Notes: a model not told the origin generated them from the letters alone. A DNA stretch of 64,000 nucleotides from Streptococcus infantis (GCF_015546995.1 NZ_JADMUH010000001.1:103189-167188); one strand, 5' to 3'. Shown: positions 27,457-37,712, counted from the stretch's first letter. Numbers and translations: made by a program.

Positions 27457-29019
27457 ATGCGTGTAGTTGAGTTTTTAGATACCAGTCTCCGAGATGGTGA
27501 GCAGACACCAGGTGTCAATTTTTCAATAAAGGAAAAGGTTGCTATAGCAAAACAGCTAGAGAAATGGGGGATTTCAGCAATCGAAGCTGGTTTTCCAGCT
27601 GCTAGTCCAGATTCATTTACAGCTGTTCAAGAAATCGCTAAATCCATGAAAAAAACAGCAGTGACAGGCTTAGCTCGTTCTGTAAAATCTGATATTGACG
27701 CTTGTTATGAAGCACTCAAGGATGCTAAGTATCCACAAATACATGTCTTTATCGCAACTAGCCCTATTCATAGAGAGTTCAAGTTGAACAAGAGTAAAGA
27801 GGAAATATTGGAAGCAATTAAAGAACATGTTTCCTATGCATGTTCTAAGTTTGAAGTAGTAGAATTCTCTCCTGAAGATGCGACTAGAACCGAGTTGGAT
27901 TTCCTTTTACAAGTCGTTCAGACAGCGGTAGATGCGGGTGCGGCCTATATCAATATTCCTGACACGGTTGGTTTTACGACACCAGAGGAATATGGAAGCA
28001 TCTTTAAATACTTGATTGACAATGTACAAACTGACCGACAAATTATCTATTCACCTCACTGTCATGATGATCTTGGAATGGCGGTAGCAAATAGCCTTGC
28101 GGCCGTTAAGAATGGGGCAGGACGTGTTGAGGGAACCATTAACGGTATCGGAGAACGAGCTGGGAATGCTGCTCTAGAAGAGATAGCAGTAGCTCTCAAT
28201 ATTCGCCAAGATTATTACCAAGCAGAGACAAGCATCGTTCTAGATGAAACCATCAATACGTCTGAAATGGTTTCACGCTTCTCAGGGATTCCAGTTCCTA
28301 AAAATAAGGCAGTTGTCGGAGGAAATGCCTTTTCTCACGAATCAGGTATTCACCAAGATGGCGTTCTTAAAAATCCACTTACCTACGAAATCATCACACC
28401 AGAGCTGGTGGGTGTTAAGAGTAACAATCTGCCACTTGGTAAATTATCTGGTCGCCATGCCTTTGTAGAAAAACTAAGAGAATTGGCCCTAGACTTCACA
28501 GATGAGGATATCAATCCACTCTTTACCAAGTTCAAAGCCTTAGCAGATAAGAAGCAAGAAGTTACAGACGCAGATATTAGAGCTCTGGTAGCTGGAACCA
28601 TGGTTGAAAATCCAGAAGGATTCCACTTTGATGATTTGCAACTTCAAACTCATGCGGAAAATGATATTGAAGCAACTGTCAGCCTATCTAATCTGGATGG
28701 TGAGAAGGTCGAATTTAATGCTACTGGGCAAGGTTCTGTGGAGGCTATCTTCAATGCTATCGACAAGTTCTTTAATCAATCGGTTCGTCTGGTATCCTAT
28801 ACAATAGATGCGGTAACGGATGGTATTGATGCTCAGGCAAGAGTCTTAGTTACTGTTGAAAACAAAGACACAGAAACAATCTTTAATGCGGCCGGACTTG
28901 ATTTTGATGTACTGAAGGCTTCAGCAATTGCATACATTAATGCCAATACCCTTGTTCAAAAAGAGAATACTGGCGAGATTGGTCCAAATGTCTCTTACCG
29001 AGATATGCCTAGTCTTTAA
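27457..29019 (+). CDS. leuA: 2-isopropylmalate synthase
   Basis: 520 residues from ATG 27457 after AAGGGAGA; an in-frame upstream start lies inside the attenuator. The catalytic TIM barrel shows [12 protein letters not shown] and the metal site in [11 protein letters not shown]. The C-terminal third (from about residue 385) is the regulatory domain that binds leucine for feedback inhibition. Condenses acetyl-CoA with 2-oxoisovalerate, the first step to leucine. First structural gene of the leu operon. Confidence 0.96.
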   Translation: MRVVEFLDTSLRDGEQTPGVNFSIKEKVAIAKQLEKWGISAIEAGFPAASPDSFTAVQEIAKSMKKTAVTGLARSVKSDIDACYEALKDAKYPQIHVFIATSPIHREFKLNKSKEEILEAIKEHVSYACSKFEVVEFSPEDATRTELDFLLQVVQTAVDAGAAYINIPDTVGFTTPEEYGSIFKYLIDNVQTDRQIIYSPHCHDDLGMAVANSLAAVKNGAGRVEGTINGIGERAGNAALEEIAVALNIRQDYYQAETSIVLDETINTSEMVSRFSGIPVPKNKAVVGGNAFSHESGIHQDGVLKNPLTYEIITPELVGVKSNNLPLGKLSGRHAFVEKLRELALDFTDEDINPLFTKFKALADKKQEVTDADIRALVAGTMVENPEGFHFDDLQLQTHAENDIEATVSLSNLDGEKVEFNATGQGSVEAIFNAIDKFFNQSVRLVSYTIDAVTDGIDAQARVLVTVENKDTETIFNAAGLDFDVLKASAIAYINANTLVQKENTGEIGPNVSYRDMPSL

Positions 29020-29030
29020 AGGAGAATACC

Positions 29031-30068
29031 ATGACAAAGAAAATTGTTGCCCTTGCAGGTGACGGAATCGGCCCAGAAATCATGGAAGCTGGTTTAGAAG
29101 TTCTAGCCGCTATAGCCGAAAAAACAGGCTTTGACTATGAGATAGATAGGCGACCTTTTGGCGGTGCAGGTATTGATGCAGCAGGACATCCTTTGCCAGA
29201 TGAAACTTTAAAAGCTGCTAGAGAAGCAGATGCTATCCTTCTAGCAGCTATTGGTAGTCCCCAGTATGATAATGCCGCAGTTCGACCTGAACAAGGCTTG
29301 CTGGCTCTTCGTAAGGAACTCAATCTCTATGCTAATATTCGTCCGGTTAAAATCTTTGATAGTCTCAAGCATTTATCACCTCTTAAGCCCGAACGAATTG
29401 TTGGTGTTGACTTTGTAGTAGTGCGTGAGTTGACAGGTGGGATTTACTTTGGAGATCATATCCTTGAAGAGAAATCGGCACGTGATATCAACGATTATAG
29501 CTATGAGGAAGTAGAGCGGATTATACGCAAGGCCTTCGAAATTGCAAAAGGTCGAAATAAAGTTGTTACTAGTATCGATAAGCAAAATGTGTTAGCAACT
29601 TCAAAACTCTGGAGGAAAGTAGCTGAAGAAGTCGTAAAAGATTTTCCGGATGTAACCTTGGAGCACCAGCTAGTCGACTCGGCTGCCATGCTCATGATTA
29701 CAAATCCAGCCAAGTTTGATGTAATCGTGACAGAGAATCTTTTCGGAGACATCCTCTCGGATGAGTCAAGTGTCCTATCTGGTACACTTGGAGTCATGCC
29801 ATCGGCTAGTCACTCTGAAAATGGACCGAGTCTCTACGAACCCATTCATGGTTCGGCGCCTGATATAGCAGGCCTAGGAATCGCCAATCCTATTTCTATG
29901 ATTTTATCAGTTGCTATGATGTTGCGTGATAGTTTTGAACGATATGAGGATGCGGATTGTATCGAGCATGCTGTTGAAGAAACTTTAGCAGCAGGAATTT
30001 TAACGAGAGATATAGGAGGACAGGCTTCAACTAGTGAAATAACAGAAGCCATCATTGAAAGACTATGA
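29031..30068 (+). CDS. leuB: 3-isopropylmalate dehydrogenase
   Basis: 345 residues. Oxidatively decarboxylates 3-isopropylmalate using NAD. Start LAGDGIGPEIM, substrate Arg region YANIRPVK, metal-binding Asp in GDILSDESS, and the NAD loop EPIHGSAPDIAG are all visible. 11 bp after leuA; its stop overlaps the DUF1294 start by 4 bp. The leu order here is A-B-(DUF1294)-C-D. Confidence 0.96.
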   Translation: MTKKIVALAGDGIGPEIMEAGLEVLAAIAEKTGFDYEIDRRPFGGAGIDAAGHPLPDETLKAAREADAILLAAIGSPQYDNAAVRPEQGLLALRKELNLYANIRPVKIFDSLKHLSPLKPERIVGVDFVVVRELTGGIYFGDHILEEKSARDINDYSYEEVERIIRKAFEIAKGRNKVVTSIDKQNVLATSKLWRKVAEEVVKDFPDVTLEHQLVDSAAMLMITNPAKFDVIVTENLFGDILSDESSVLSGTLGVMPSASHSENGPSLYEPIHGSAPDIAGLGIANPISMILSVAMMLRDSFERYEDADCIEHAVEETLAAGILTRDIGGQASTSEITEAIIERL

Positions 30069-30334
30069 AGATAAATCAAGGAATTACTTTTGCTATTTTG
30101 ATTTGGAATTTATTGGTATTTATGATTTATGGTATTGACAAATCCAAAGCAAAAAGAAGTGCTTGGCGAATACCAGAAAAATATTTATTATCATTTGCAT
30201 TCATTCTTGGTGGTTTTGGTGCTTGGTTGGCAGGTATTACCTTTCATCACAAGACTAGAAAATGGTATTTTAAAACGGTTTGGTTCCTAGGAATAGTGAC
30301 TACACTAGTAACTTTGTATTTGATATGGAGGTAA
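30065..30334 (+). CDS. DUF1294 small membrane protein inside the leu operon
   Basis: 89 residues, three hydrophobic segments (about 7-24, 40-57, 68-87), with the DUF1294 pattern YGIDKSKAKRSAWRIPE followed by LLSFAFILGGFGAW and HHKTRKWYF. Function unknown. ATGA overlap with leuB, and its own stop lies 3 bp before the leuC ATG, so it is fully embedded in the operon and co-expressed with leucine synthesis. No link between DUF1294 and leucine is known to me. Confidence 0.88.
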   Translation: MKINQGITFAILIWNLLVFMIYGIDKSKAKRSAWRIPEKYLLSFAFILGGFGAWLAGITFHHKTRKWYFKTVWFLGIVTTLVTLYLIWR

Positions 30335-30337
30335 TGA

Positions 30338-31720
30338 ATGGCAGGAAAATCAATTTTTGATAAATTATGGGACCTCCATGTGATTACAGGAGAAGAAGGA
30401 CAGCCTCAACTCATGTATGTAGATCAGCACTATATTCACGAGGTGACCAGTCCTCAAGCTTTTCAAGGATTGCGAGATGCAGGGCGAAGATTGAGAAGAC
30501 CAGATTTAACATTTGGTACCTTTGACCACAATGTTCCAACGGTAAATATTTATGATATTCGAGATGTAATCTCGAAAGCACAGATTGATAAGTTGGCAGA
30601 AAATGTTGAGGAATTCGGGATTGAACATGCGGCCCACGGTTCTGAAAAACAAGGCATCGTTCACATGGTTGGTCCAGAAACAGGACGAACACAACCAGGA
30701 AAATTTATCGTCTGTGGAGATAGCCATACGGCGACCCATGGAGCCTTTGGAGCGATTGCCTTTGGGATTGGAACCAGTGAGGTCGAGCACGTATTTGCTA
30801 CTCAAACTATTTGGCAGGTTAAACCCAAGAAAATGTTGGTGGAATTCACAGGAGTTCCTCAAAAAGGAGTCTATTCCAAGGATTTCATCCTAGCTTTGAT
30901 TGCCAAGTATGGTGTTGCTTGTGGTGTTGGCTACGTGGTTGAGTATCGTGGTCAAGCGATTGATGCACTCAGTATGGAAGAGCGAATGACCATCTGCAAT
31001 ATGTCCATTGAGTTTGGCTCTAAGATGGGAATCATGAATCCAGATCAGATAACATATGACTATCTAAAGGGACGTGAGTGTGTTCCAAAGGATTTTGATG
31101 CAGCAGTAGCTGATTGGAAAAGACTGGTTAGTGATGACGATGCCGTCTATGACAAGGTTATCCGTATGGATGTTTCTGAATTAGCACCTATGGTGACTTG
31201 GGGAACCAATCCTGCCATGGGAGTTGACTATGAGACTAGCTTCCCAGAAATAAAAGATATGAACGATGAACGGGCCTATCATTACATGGATTTACAACCA
31301 GGTCAGAAACCAGCAGATATCCAACTTGGCTATGTTTTTATAGGTTCTTGTACTAATGCTCGGCTTAGCGATTTGCAACTGGCTGCTCGATTTGTCGAAG
31401 GGAAGAAAATTGCTCCCAACTTGACAGCAATCGTAGTACCTGGTTCTCGACCAGTCAAGCGAGCTGCTGAGAAGTTAGGTTTGGATAAGATTTTCCAAGA
31501 TGCTGGATTTGAGTGGAGAGACCCAGGTTGCTCCATGTGTCTAGGGATGAATCCTGACAAGGTACCAGATGGTGTTCACTGCGCCTCAACTAGCAATCGT
31601 AACTTTGAAGATAGACAGGGATTTGGAGCGAAGACCCATCTTTGTAGTCCAGCAATGGCAGCTGCGGCAGCTATCGCAGGACGATTCGTAGATGTTCGGC
31701 AAATGCCAGAAGCCCAGTAA
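30338..31720 (+). CDS. leuC: 3-isopropylmalate dehydratase, large subunit
   Basis: 460 residues, aconitase superfamily. The [4Fe-4S] cysteines are in [10 protein letters not shown] and [11 protein letters not shown]. Further family motifs are [20 protein letters not shown] and [13 protein letters not shown]. With LeuD it isomerises 2- to 3-isopropylmalate. GGAGG before the ATG. Confidence 0.96.
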   Translation: MAGKSIFDKLWDLHVITGEEGQPQLMYVDQHYIHEVTSPQAFQGLRDAGRRLRRPDLTFGTFDHNVPTVNIYDIRDVISKAQIDKLAENVEEFGIEHAAHGSEKQGIVHMVGPETGRTQPGKFIVCGDSHTATHGAFGAIAFGIGTSEVEHVFATQTIWQVKPKKMLVEFTGVPQKGVYSKDFILALIAKYGVACGVGYVVEYRGQAIDALSMEERMTICNMSIEFGSKMGIMNPDQITYDYLKGRECVPKDFDAAVADWKRLVSDDDAVYDKVIRMDVSELAPMVTWGTNPAMGVDYETSFPEIKDMNDERAYHYMDLQPGQKPADIQLGYVFIGSCTNARLSDLQLAARFVEGKKIAPNLTAIVVPGSRPVKRAAEKLGLDKIFQDAGFEWRDPGCSMCLGMNPDKVPDGVHCASTSNRNFEDRQGFGAKTHLCSPAMAAAAAIAGRFVDVRQMPEAQ

Positions 31721-31729
31721 GGAGAGGAT

Positions 31730-32323
31730 ATGGAAAAATTTACAGTTTATACAGGAACAACGGTTCCTCTTATGAATGATAATATCGATACCGACCAAAT
31801 CCTACCTAAACAGTTTCTGAAGTTGATTGATAAGAAAGGTTTTGGAAAATACCTCATGTATGCTTGGCGTTATGTGGATGATCAGTATACTGAGGACCCA
31901 GACTTTGTCTTTAACCGATCTGAATATCGTAAAGCCAGTATCCTCATCACAGGAGATAATTTTGGGGCTGGTTCTTCGAGGGAACACGCTGCTTGGGCAT
32001 TAGCAGACTACGGCTTTAAGGTCGTTATTGCTGGCTCTTTTGGAGATATTCATTACAATAATGAACTCAATAATGGCATGTTGCCTATTGTTCAGCCTAG
32101 GGAGGTTAGAGAAAAGCTAGCCCAACTTAAACCGACCGACCAGATAACTGTGGACTTGGAACAACAAACAATCATCACACCAGTCGGAGAATTCACTTTC
32201 GAAATTGATAGTGAGTGGAAACACAAGCTCTTAAATGGTTTAGATGATATCGGTATTACCTTGCAGTATGAAGACTTGATTGCTGCTTATGAAAAACAAC
32301 GACCAGCCTACTGGCAAGAATAA
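31730..32323 (+). CDS. leuD: 3-isopropylmalate dehydratase, small subunit
   Basis: 197 residues, swivel domain. Motifs [14 protein letters not shown] and [17 protein letters not shown], then [11 protein letters not shown], mark the small subunit that completes the active site of LeuC. 9 bp after leuC with AAGGAGAGG before the ATG. Confidence 0.96.
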   Translation: MEKFTVYTGTTVPLMNDNIDTDQILPKQFLKLIDKKGFGKYLMYAWRYVDDQYTEDPDFVFNRSEYRKASILITGDNFGAGSSREHAAWALADYGFKVVIAGSFGDIHYNNELNNGMLPIVQPREVREKLAQLKPTDQITVDLEQQTIITPVGEFTFEIDSEWKHKLLNGLDDIGITLQYEDLIAAYEKQRPAYWQE

Positions 32324-32347
32324 AAAAATAGAAAAGGAAACAGAACT

Positions 32348-33127
32348 ATGACAAAACACATTCAATGGAACGGAACACTTTCACAAGAAGGCTATGACAT
32401 TTTAAAAGGTGAGGGCGGATGTATCGTTTGTCCTACTAAAGTCGGTTACATCATCATGACTAGTGACAAGGCTGGACTTGAGCGTAAGTTTGAAGCCAAA
32501 GAACGTAACCGTAACAAACCAGGTGTTGTCCTCTGTGGTAGCATGGACGAGCTACACGCTTTAGCACAGCTAAATCCTGAAATCGAAGCCTTCTATCAAA
32601 AACATTGGGACAAAGATATTCTCCTCGGTTGTATCCTTCCTTGGAAACCAGAAGCCTTTGAAAAATTGAAAGCATACGGTGATGGTCGTGAAGAACTCAT
32701 GACAGACGTTCGTGGTACTAGCTGTTTTGTCATCAAGTTTGGTAAAGCTGGTGAACAATTATCTGCCAAACTTTGGGAAGAAGGGAAAATGGTCTACGCT
32801 TCATCTGCAAACCCTTCTGGAAAAGGAAATCGTGGTAAAGTGGAAGGAATTGGGGAGCGTATCGAAGGAGCAGTGGATCTTGTCATCGAAGCAGACGACT
32901 ACGTTGCCTCAATCCAACCAGACAAAACAATCGAAACTCGCTACGAGCAAGGTGTGATGGTGTCTATGGTTGATAAAGACGGCAAGCTTATTCCAGAACA
33001 AGGAGGAACACGCTCAACATCACCAGCACCAGTTGTGATTCGTAAAGGACTTGACATCGATAAAATCATGATGCATCTGTCAGATACCTTTAACTCATGG
33101 GACTACCGCCAAGGGGAGTATTATTAA
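32348..33127 (+). CDS. Sua5/YciO/YrdC-family protein
   Basis: 259 residues. YrdC fold: GGCIVCPTKVGYII at the place of the usual PTDTVYGL, KERNRNKPGVVLC, and YASSANPSGKGNRG. YrdC proteins bind ATP and double-stranded RNA; TsaC members make threonylcarbamoyl-AMP for tRNA t6A. This one is divergent and a C-terminal extension replaces the Sua5 domain, so it may be a YciO-like relative rather than the t6A enzyme. Last gene of the leu transcript, 24 bp after leuD, ended by a terminator. Confidence 0.85.
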   Translation: MTKHIQWNGTLSQEGYDILKGEGGCIVCPTKVGYIIMTSDKAGLERKFEAKERNRNKPGVVLCGSMDELHALAQLNPEIEAFYQKHWDKDILLGCILPWKPEAFEKLKAYGDGREELMTDVRGTSCFVIKFGKAGEQLSAKLWEEGKMVYASSANPSGKGNRGKVEGIGERIEGAVDLVIEADDYVASIQPDKTIETRYEQGVMVSMVDKDGKLIPEQGGTRSTSPAPVVIRKGLDIDKIMMHLSDTFNSWDYRQGEYY

Positions 33128-33138
33128 TATAGAAAAGA

Positions 33139-33186
33139 AGTCTAGTGTTAAGAGACATTGAAGCTCCTAACGCTGGGCTTTTTCTT
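33139..33186 (+). terminator. Terminator of the leu operon
   Basis: AGTCTAGTGTTAAGAG (33139-33154) pairs with CTCCTAACGCTGGGCT (33164-33179), 16 bp with one mismatch and several G-T pairs, then TTTTTC. Confidence 0.82.
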
Positions 33187-33279
33187 TAGAAATTCTTTTC
33201 ATTTTTTATAGGATATGATATTCTATATATGAAATATATAGTTTCTTATTCGAACATTATTATAAAAGGAGTAAGATTG

Positions 33280-35187
33280 ATGCTAAAAAGAAAAGTCAGT
33301 TTGGAAGATTTTTATGCTTGGTACCAAGAAAATAAAATAAGATTAAGAGAAGATGCATCTAAATATAGTATTTACAATGAACAATTACGTGAAGAATTTC
33401 TTAAAGAGTGGCCACTTGATAGAATTTTAACACTATCTATCGATGAATACGTCATTGGGAAAGGAGCTCAAAGTAATTCTTTTTGCTACGGTCTTGAGAG
33501 GGGGAAATACAAATCTTTATTTATGGGAATTGGAGGCGGAGGTTCTTCAAAATTTGGTATTTATTGGAATGAAAAAACAAAGAGTTATAAAGATCAAGCT
33601 AATAAAGTCATTCCTCTTTCAGAGTTGGATCATCGATTTACTAAATTAAAAACAGATTTGTACGAAATTATTAAAGAAGGTATTCATTTCAAATTTGATA
33701 ATGCTATCTTTGATATGAAAAAGTCAACAAATGAATTTATTGGTCGTTCTGCGGTGGTGACAAAATTACTTTGTATTTATTCTGAGAATCATTCTTTTTT
33801 AGGGGTAAATATGAATAGTCAAAAGAGATTCTGGAACAAGCTACTTCCTCAAAAAAATCAAGGGGGGCCTTATCTTCAGAATCATGAGATTTGTCAACTC
33901 GTATTGCAAAAGTATCCTGAGCTGGAACCATCATTGTTGGGAAGTATCTTATTTGAATATTCAACACAATTTTTAGACGAAAAAGAAAAGAAAGAAGAAA
34001 AAATGTCTCTAGAATATAAGGTTTATTATCCATTGAGTCAAACTCTACTACAATCCAAAAACCTCATTCTCCGTGGTGCACCTGGTACAGGAAAAACTTA
34101 TCTTGCTAAAGAAATTGCCAAAGAATTAACAGATGGTAACGAAGATCAAATCGGCTTTGTTCAGTTTCATCCATCCTATGACTATACAGATTTTGTGGAG
34201 GGGTTAAGACCAGTATCAAATGGGGATGGAGCTATTGAGTTTAGGCTACAGGATGGTATTTTTAAAGATTTTTGTCAGAAAGCAAAAGAAGCCCAATTGA
34301 TTGGAGGACAAGATAATTTTGATGAGGCTTGGGATTCTTACTTAGAATATATAAATGTTGCTGAAGAAAAAGAATATATAACAAAAACATCTTACTTATC
34401 TGTTAATAGTAGACAAAATTTGTCAGTAAATTATGATAGTGGTGTTCCAGGATGGTCACTACCTCGCAAATATGTTTATGAGTTGTATAAAGATAAAAAT
34501 TATAATAAGCAAGAATACTACAAAAGTGGTGGAAGAACTGTCCTAGAAACATTGAGAAAGAGATTTGGTCTGAAAGACTACCTTTCCCCAACAGAAATTG
34601 ATACCGATAAGAAATTCGTCTTCATCATCGATGAGATCAATCGTGGTGAGATTTCTAAAATTTTTGGTGAACTCTTTTTCTCCATTGATCCTGGATATCG
34701 TGGCGAAAAGGGAAGAGTATCTACCCAATATGCCAATCTACACGAAAACGATGAAAAGTTTTATATCCCAGAAAATGTTTACATCATTGGAACTATGAAT
34801 GATATTGACCGTTCGGTAGACACCTTTGATTTTGCAATGCGCCGTCGTTTCCGTTTTGTTGAAATTACTGCTGAAAGCCAACTAGGCATGCTAGATGATG
34901 CTCTTGGTGATAAGGCTGAAGAAGCTAAAGCGCGTCTAAGAAACTTGAATGCTGAAATTGAAAAAGTTCAGGAACTAAATAGTCATTATCATATCGGACC
35001 AAGTTATTTTCTTAAGTTAGAAGATGTAAACTTTGACTATGAGTTGCTCTGGTCTGATTATCTGAAACCGCTCTTGGAAGATTACTTACGTGGTTCTTAT
35101 GAAGAAGACGAAATACTGAATACTTTGAAAAAAGCATATGATTTGACAAATCAGCAAGATATTGGTGATGACGATGCAGTTAACTGA
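33280..35187 (+). CDS. McrB-like AAA+ GTPase of a type IV restriction system
   Basis: 635 residues from ATG 33280, which follows AAAGGAG. The C-terminal half is McrB-like: Walker A GAPGTGKT (about 265-272), QFHPSYDYTDFVEG, Walker B FIIDEINRGEISKIFGELFF (about 447-466), sensor IIGTMNDIDRS (about 500) and RRRFRFVEI. Residues 1-230, with FCYGLERGKYKSLFMGIGGG and KFGIYWNEKTKSY, are a separate domain that should recognise the target. I cannot assign it to a known modified-base reader. Residues 300-440 contain a long insert between strand and Walker B. AT-rich compared with the flanking leu and guaC genes, suggesting transfer. Partner McrC overlaps its end. Confidence 0.9.
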   Translation: MLKRKVSLEDFYAWYQENKIRLREDASKYSIYNEQLREEFLKEWPLDRILTLSIDEYVIGKGAQSNSFCYGLERGKYKSLFMGIGGGGSSKFGIYWNEKTKSYKDQANKVIPLSELDHRFTKLKTDLYEIIKEGIHFKFDNAIFDMKKSTNEFIGRSAVVTKLLCIYSENHSFLGVNMNSQKRFWNKLLPQKNQGGPYLQNHEICQLVLQKYPELEPSLLGSILFEYSTQFLDEKEKKEEKMSLEYKVYYPLSQTLLQSKNLILRGAPGTGKTYLAKEIAKELTDGNEDQIGFVQFHPSYDYTDFVEGLRPVSNGDGAIEFRLQDGIFKDFCQKAKEAQLIGGQDNFDEAWDSYLEYINVAEEKEYITKTSYLSVNSRQNLSVNYDSGVPGWSLPRKYVYELYKDKNYNKQEYYKSGGRTVLETLRKRFGLKDYLSPTEIDTDKKFVFIIDEINRGEISKIFGELFFSIDPGYRGEKGRVSTQYANLHENDEKFYIPENVYIIGTMNDIDRSVDTFDFAMRRRFRFVEITAESQLGMLDDALGDKAEEAKARLRNLNAEIEKVQELNSHYHIGPSYFLKLEDVNFDYELLWSDYLKPLLEDYLRGSYEEDEILNTLKKAYDLTNQQDIGDDDAVN

Positions 35188-36469
35188 CAATCAACAGGCC
35201 TTAAACAAAGAAGAGTTTATCACAGAATATCCTAAAATTAGTCAAGTTCTTCTAGATAGAACTCTAGATAATCTTTCTCAAGAAGATAGTATCTTTATAT
35301 TTCCAAACGACCTGAAAAATTCTCCTGATTTGGATAAGGAACAAAAGATTTTGGAAACAGTCAATCAGAAAATTAAGACAGGGAATGTGATTGGATTTCT
35401 GGGGTGTGGTCAGGAGAGATTAACCATTTCTTCCCGCTTTTCGAGTAAAAGTGATGACTATTTTTTGCATTATCTATTGCAGAAAGTTCTAAATATCAAT
35501 CTCACTAGTTTGGATGTTGGTTTATCGCGCGAGGAAAGACTCTATCAGCTTTTAATCTACCTCTTTCCAAAGTATTTGGAAGCTGCTATGCGAAAGGGAC
35601 TTTATAAGGAATACCAGAGATTTTCCCATAATGATAGTCATATCAAGGGAGTGATTGATGTAGGAAATCATCTCAAGAAAAATCTTCCTTTCACAGGCAA
35701 TATTGCTTATACTACAAGAGAATTTACTTATGACAATCCGATGATGCAGCTGATTCGTCATACTATCGAGTACATTAAAAATCAAAAATCTCTAGGAAGA
35801 GGTATCATTTATACTAATCGTGATAATATTACAGAAATAATTCGTGTAACACCTTCGTACAAACAAGCTGATCGTGCTAAGGTTATTCGACGAAATCAAG
35901 ATAAACCTCTTCGTCATGCCTACTTTCGAGAGTACAGAAAATTGCAAGAACTTTGTCTGATGATCCTAAATAGGGAAGAGCATGGTTTAGGTTACCAAGA
36001 GCAAAAAATCCATGGTATTCTTTTTGATGTTGCTTGGCTTTGGGAAGAATATGTTTATACCTTGTTGCCAAAAGATTTCATACATCCTAGAAATAAGGAT
36101 AAGACGAACGGTATTTCAGTATTTTCTAATCGTGAAAGAAAAGTATATCCAGATTTTTATGATAGAGAACGAAAGATTGTACTAGATGCTAAATATAAAA
36201 AACTGGAATTGACTGAAAAGGGAATTAATCGTGATGATCTATTTCAATTGATTTCTTATGCTTATATCTTACAAGCAGAGAAAGCTGGCTTGATTTTCCC
36301 TAGCATAGATCAGACAGTAAGTAGTGAAATAGGTAAAGTTGAAGGTTATGGGGTCTTACTTAAAAAGTGGTCTATCCAAATTCCTCAAAAGACGTCATCC
36401 TACAGCGAATTCTATGAAATGCTAGGGATGTCAGAAAAAATTTTTCAAAATAATATAAATCAAAAATAG
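35168..36469 (+). CDS. McrC-like nuclease subunit
   Basis: 433 residues from ATG 35168; ATG 35174 is equally possible, as ribosome sites are poor. The N-terminal McrB-binding part (about 1-130) includes IGFLGCGQERLTISSRF. The C-terminal PD-(D/E)XK nuclease shows YPDFYDRERKIVLDAKYKK with Asp about 327 and Asp-x-Lys about 339-341, then a DLFQLISYAYIL helix. With McrB it forms a GTP-driven complex that cuts DNA carrying modified bases, for example of phage. Overlaps mcrB by 20 bp. Its stop codon lies inside the terminator stem. Confidence 0.9.
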   Translation: MTMQLTDNQQALNKEEFITEYPKISQVLLDRTLDNLSQEDSIFIFPNDLKNSPDLDKEQKILETVNQKIKTGNVIGFLGCGQERLTISSRFSSKSDDYFLHYLLQKVLNINLTSLDVGLSREERLYQLLIYLFPKYLEAAMRKGLYKEYQRFSHNDSHIKGVIDVGNHLKKNLPFTGNIAYTTREFTYDNPMMQLIRHTIEYIKNQKSLGRGIIYTNRDNITEIIRVTPSYKQADRAKVIRRNQDKPLRHAYFREYRKLQELCLMILNREEHGLGYQEQKIHGILFDVAWLWEEYVYTLLPKDFIHPRNKDKTNGISVFSNRERKVYPDFYDRERKIVLDAKYKKLELTEKGINRDDLFQLISYAYILQAEKAGLIFPSIDQTVSSEIGKVEGYGVLLKKWSIQIPQKTSSYSEFYEMLGMSEKIFQNNINQK

Positions 36470-36493
36470 AGAGCCTATAAACTCTCTATTTTT
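36462..36493 (+). terminator. Terminator of the mcrBC pair
   Basis: AAAAATAGAGAG (36462-36473) pairs with CTCTCTATTTTT (36482-36493); the TAG stop codon of mcrC is part of the stem. Confidence 0.88.
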
Positions 36494-36545
36494 AATGAAA
36501 TCACCAACAAAATCCGAACGTTATAAATTTTAGGTTTCAAAATAA

Positions 36546-36574
36546 TTGACAAAAACTTTACCTTAGTTTATAAT
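36546..36574 (+). promoter_or_regulatory. guaC promoter
   Basis: TTGACA (36546-36551), 17-bp spacer, TATAAT (36569-36574). Consensus at both hexamers. Confidence 0.92.
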
Positions 36575-36580
36575 CGTTAG

Positions 36581-36643
36581 AGGAAACGTCGGAAAAGGCG
36601 TAGTGATGCGCAAGCATAGGTAGGTCATTATAAAAGAAACGAG
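36581..36643 (+). promoter_or_regulatory. Structured leader of guaC, unassigned
   Basis: About 75 nt between promoter and ATG contain hairpins ACGTC-GGAAAA-GGCGT (near 36586-36601) and ATGC-GCAA-GCAT (near 36608-36619), purine-rich elsewhere. It does not match the purine riboswitch core seen 1 kb downstream, and there is no terminator. It may be a translational regulatory element or simply structured UTR. Confidence 0.4.
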
Positions 36644-36651
36644 ACATCGAA

Positions 36652-37635
36652 ATGTTAAACGAATTTCCGATCTTTGACTATGAAGACATTCAGCTAATCC
36701 CTAACAAATGTGTCCTTAAAAGTCGTGCAGAAGCTGACACACAAGTGACACTTGGGAAGCACACCTTTAAATTACCAGTTGTTCCTTCTAATATGCAAAC
36801 TATCTTGGATGAAGATGTTGCAGAACAACTTGCAAAAGGTGGTTATTTCTATATCATGCATCGCTTCGATGAAGCTGGGCGCATTCCTTTTGTGAAACGC
36901 ATGCATGAAAAAGGGTTGATTGCTTCTATCTCTGTTGGTGTTAAAGATTACGAGTATGATTTTGTTAGTCAATTAAAGGAAGATGCGCCAGAGTATATCA
37001 CTATTGATATCGCTCATGGACATGCCGACAGTGTGATTTCAATGATTCAGCACATCAAAAAAGAATTGCCAGATACGTTTATCATCGCTGGTAACGTTGG
37101 TACTCCAGAAGCTGTTCGTGAACTTGAAAATGCTGGAGCAGACGCTACTAAGGTCGGAATCGGTCCAGGTAAAGTATGTATTACTAAGGTTAAAACTGGT
37201 TTTGGTACTGGTGGTTGGCAGTTAGCAGCTCTTCGCTGGTGTGCTAAAGCTGCGCGTAAACCGATTATTGCCGATGGTGGTATTCGTACACACGGAGATA
37301 TTGCCAAGTCAATCCGCTTTGGTGCTAGTATGGTTATGATTGGCTCACTATTTGCAGGTCATATTGAAAGTCCAGGAAAAACAGTTGAAGTCGATGGTAA
37401 ACAATTTAAAGAATACTATGGTTCAGCTTCAGAATATCAAAAAGGTGCCTACAAGAATGTTGAAGGAAAGAAAATTCTTCTTCCTGCCAAAGGACATTTA
37501 CAAGATACCCTAACTGAGATGGAACAAGATTTGCAAAGTTCAATTTCTTATGCTGGAGGTCGTAAAGTAGCTGATCTTAGACATGTAGATTATGTGATTG
37601 TGAAGAACTCTATCTGGAATGGAGATGCTCACTAA
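36652..37635 (+). CDS. guaC: GMP reductase
   Basis: 327 residues, IMPDH/GMPR TIM barrel without CBS domains. Reductively deaminates GMP to IMP with NADPH, returning guanine nucleotides to the purine pool. Catalytic Cys176 in [11 protein letters not shown], phosphate loop [11 protein letters not shown], flap [12 protein letters not shown]. Upstream of xpt-pbuX with a riboswitch between, so it can feed the same transcript. Confidence 0.96.
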   Translation: MLNEFPIFDYEDIQLIPNKCVLKSRAEADTQVTLGKHTFKLPVVPSNMQTILDEDVAEQLAKGGYFYIMHRFDEAGRIPFVKRMHEKGLIASISVGVKDYEYDFVSQLKEDAPEYITIDIAHGHADSVISMIQHIKKELPDTFIIAGNVGTPEAVRELENAGADATKVGIGPGKVCITKVKTGFGTGGWQLAALRWCAKAARKPIIADGGIRTHGDIAKSIRFGASMVMIGSLFAGHIESPGKTVEVDGKQFKEYYGSASEYQKGAYKNVEGKKILLPAKGHLQDTLTEMEQDLQSSISYAGGRKVADLRHVDYVIVKNSIWNGDAH

Positions 37636-37644
37636 AAAATATCA

Positions 37645-37712
37645 TTACTTATTTATGCCGCGAATTGGCGTGGCGTTTCTACAAGGTACCGTAAATACCT
37701 AACAATGAGTAA
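37645..37712 (+). promoter_or_regulatory. Purine riboswitch aptamer (guanine/xanthine type) upstream of xpt
   Basis: P1 is TTACTTATT (37645-37653) with AATGAGTAA (37704-37712). The conserved core includes GGCGTTTCTAC and ACCGTAAATACC, with J3/1 reading AACAATG. A C at the ligand-specifying position (equivalent of C74) points to guanine/hypoxanthine rather than adenine. The regulated terminator follows at 37758. Confidence 0.85.
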
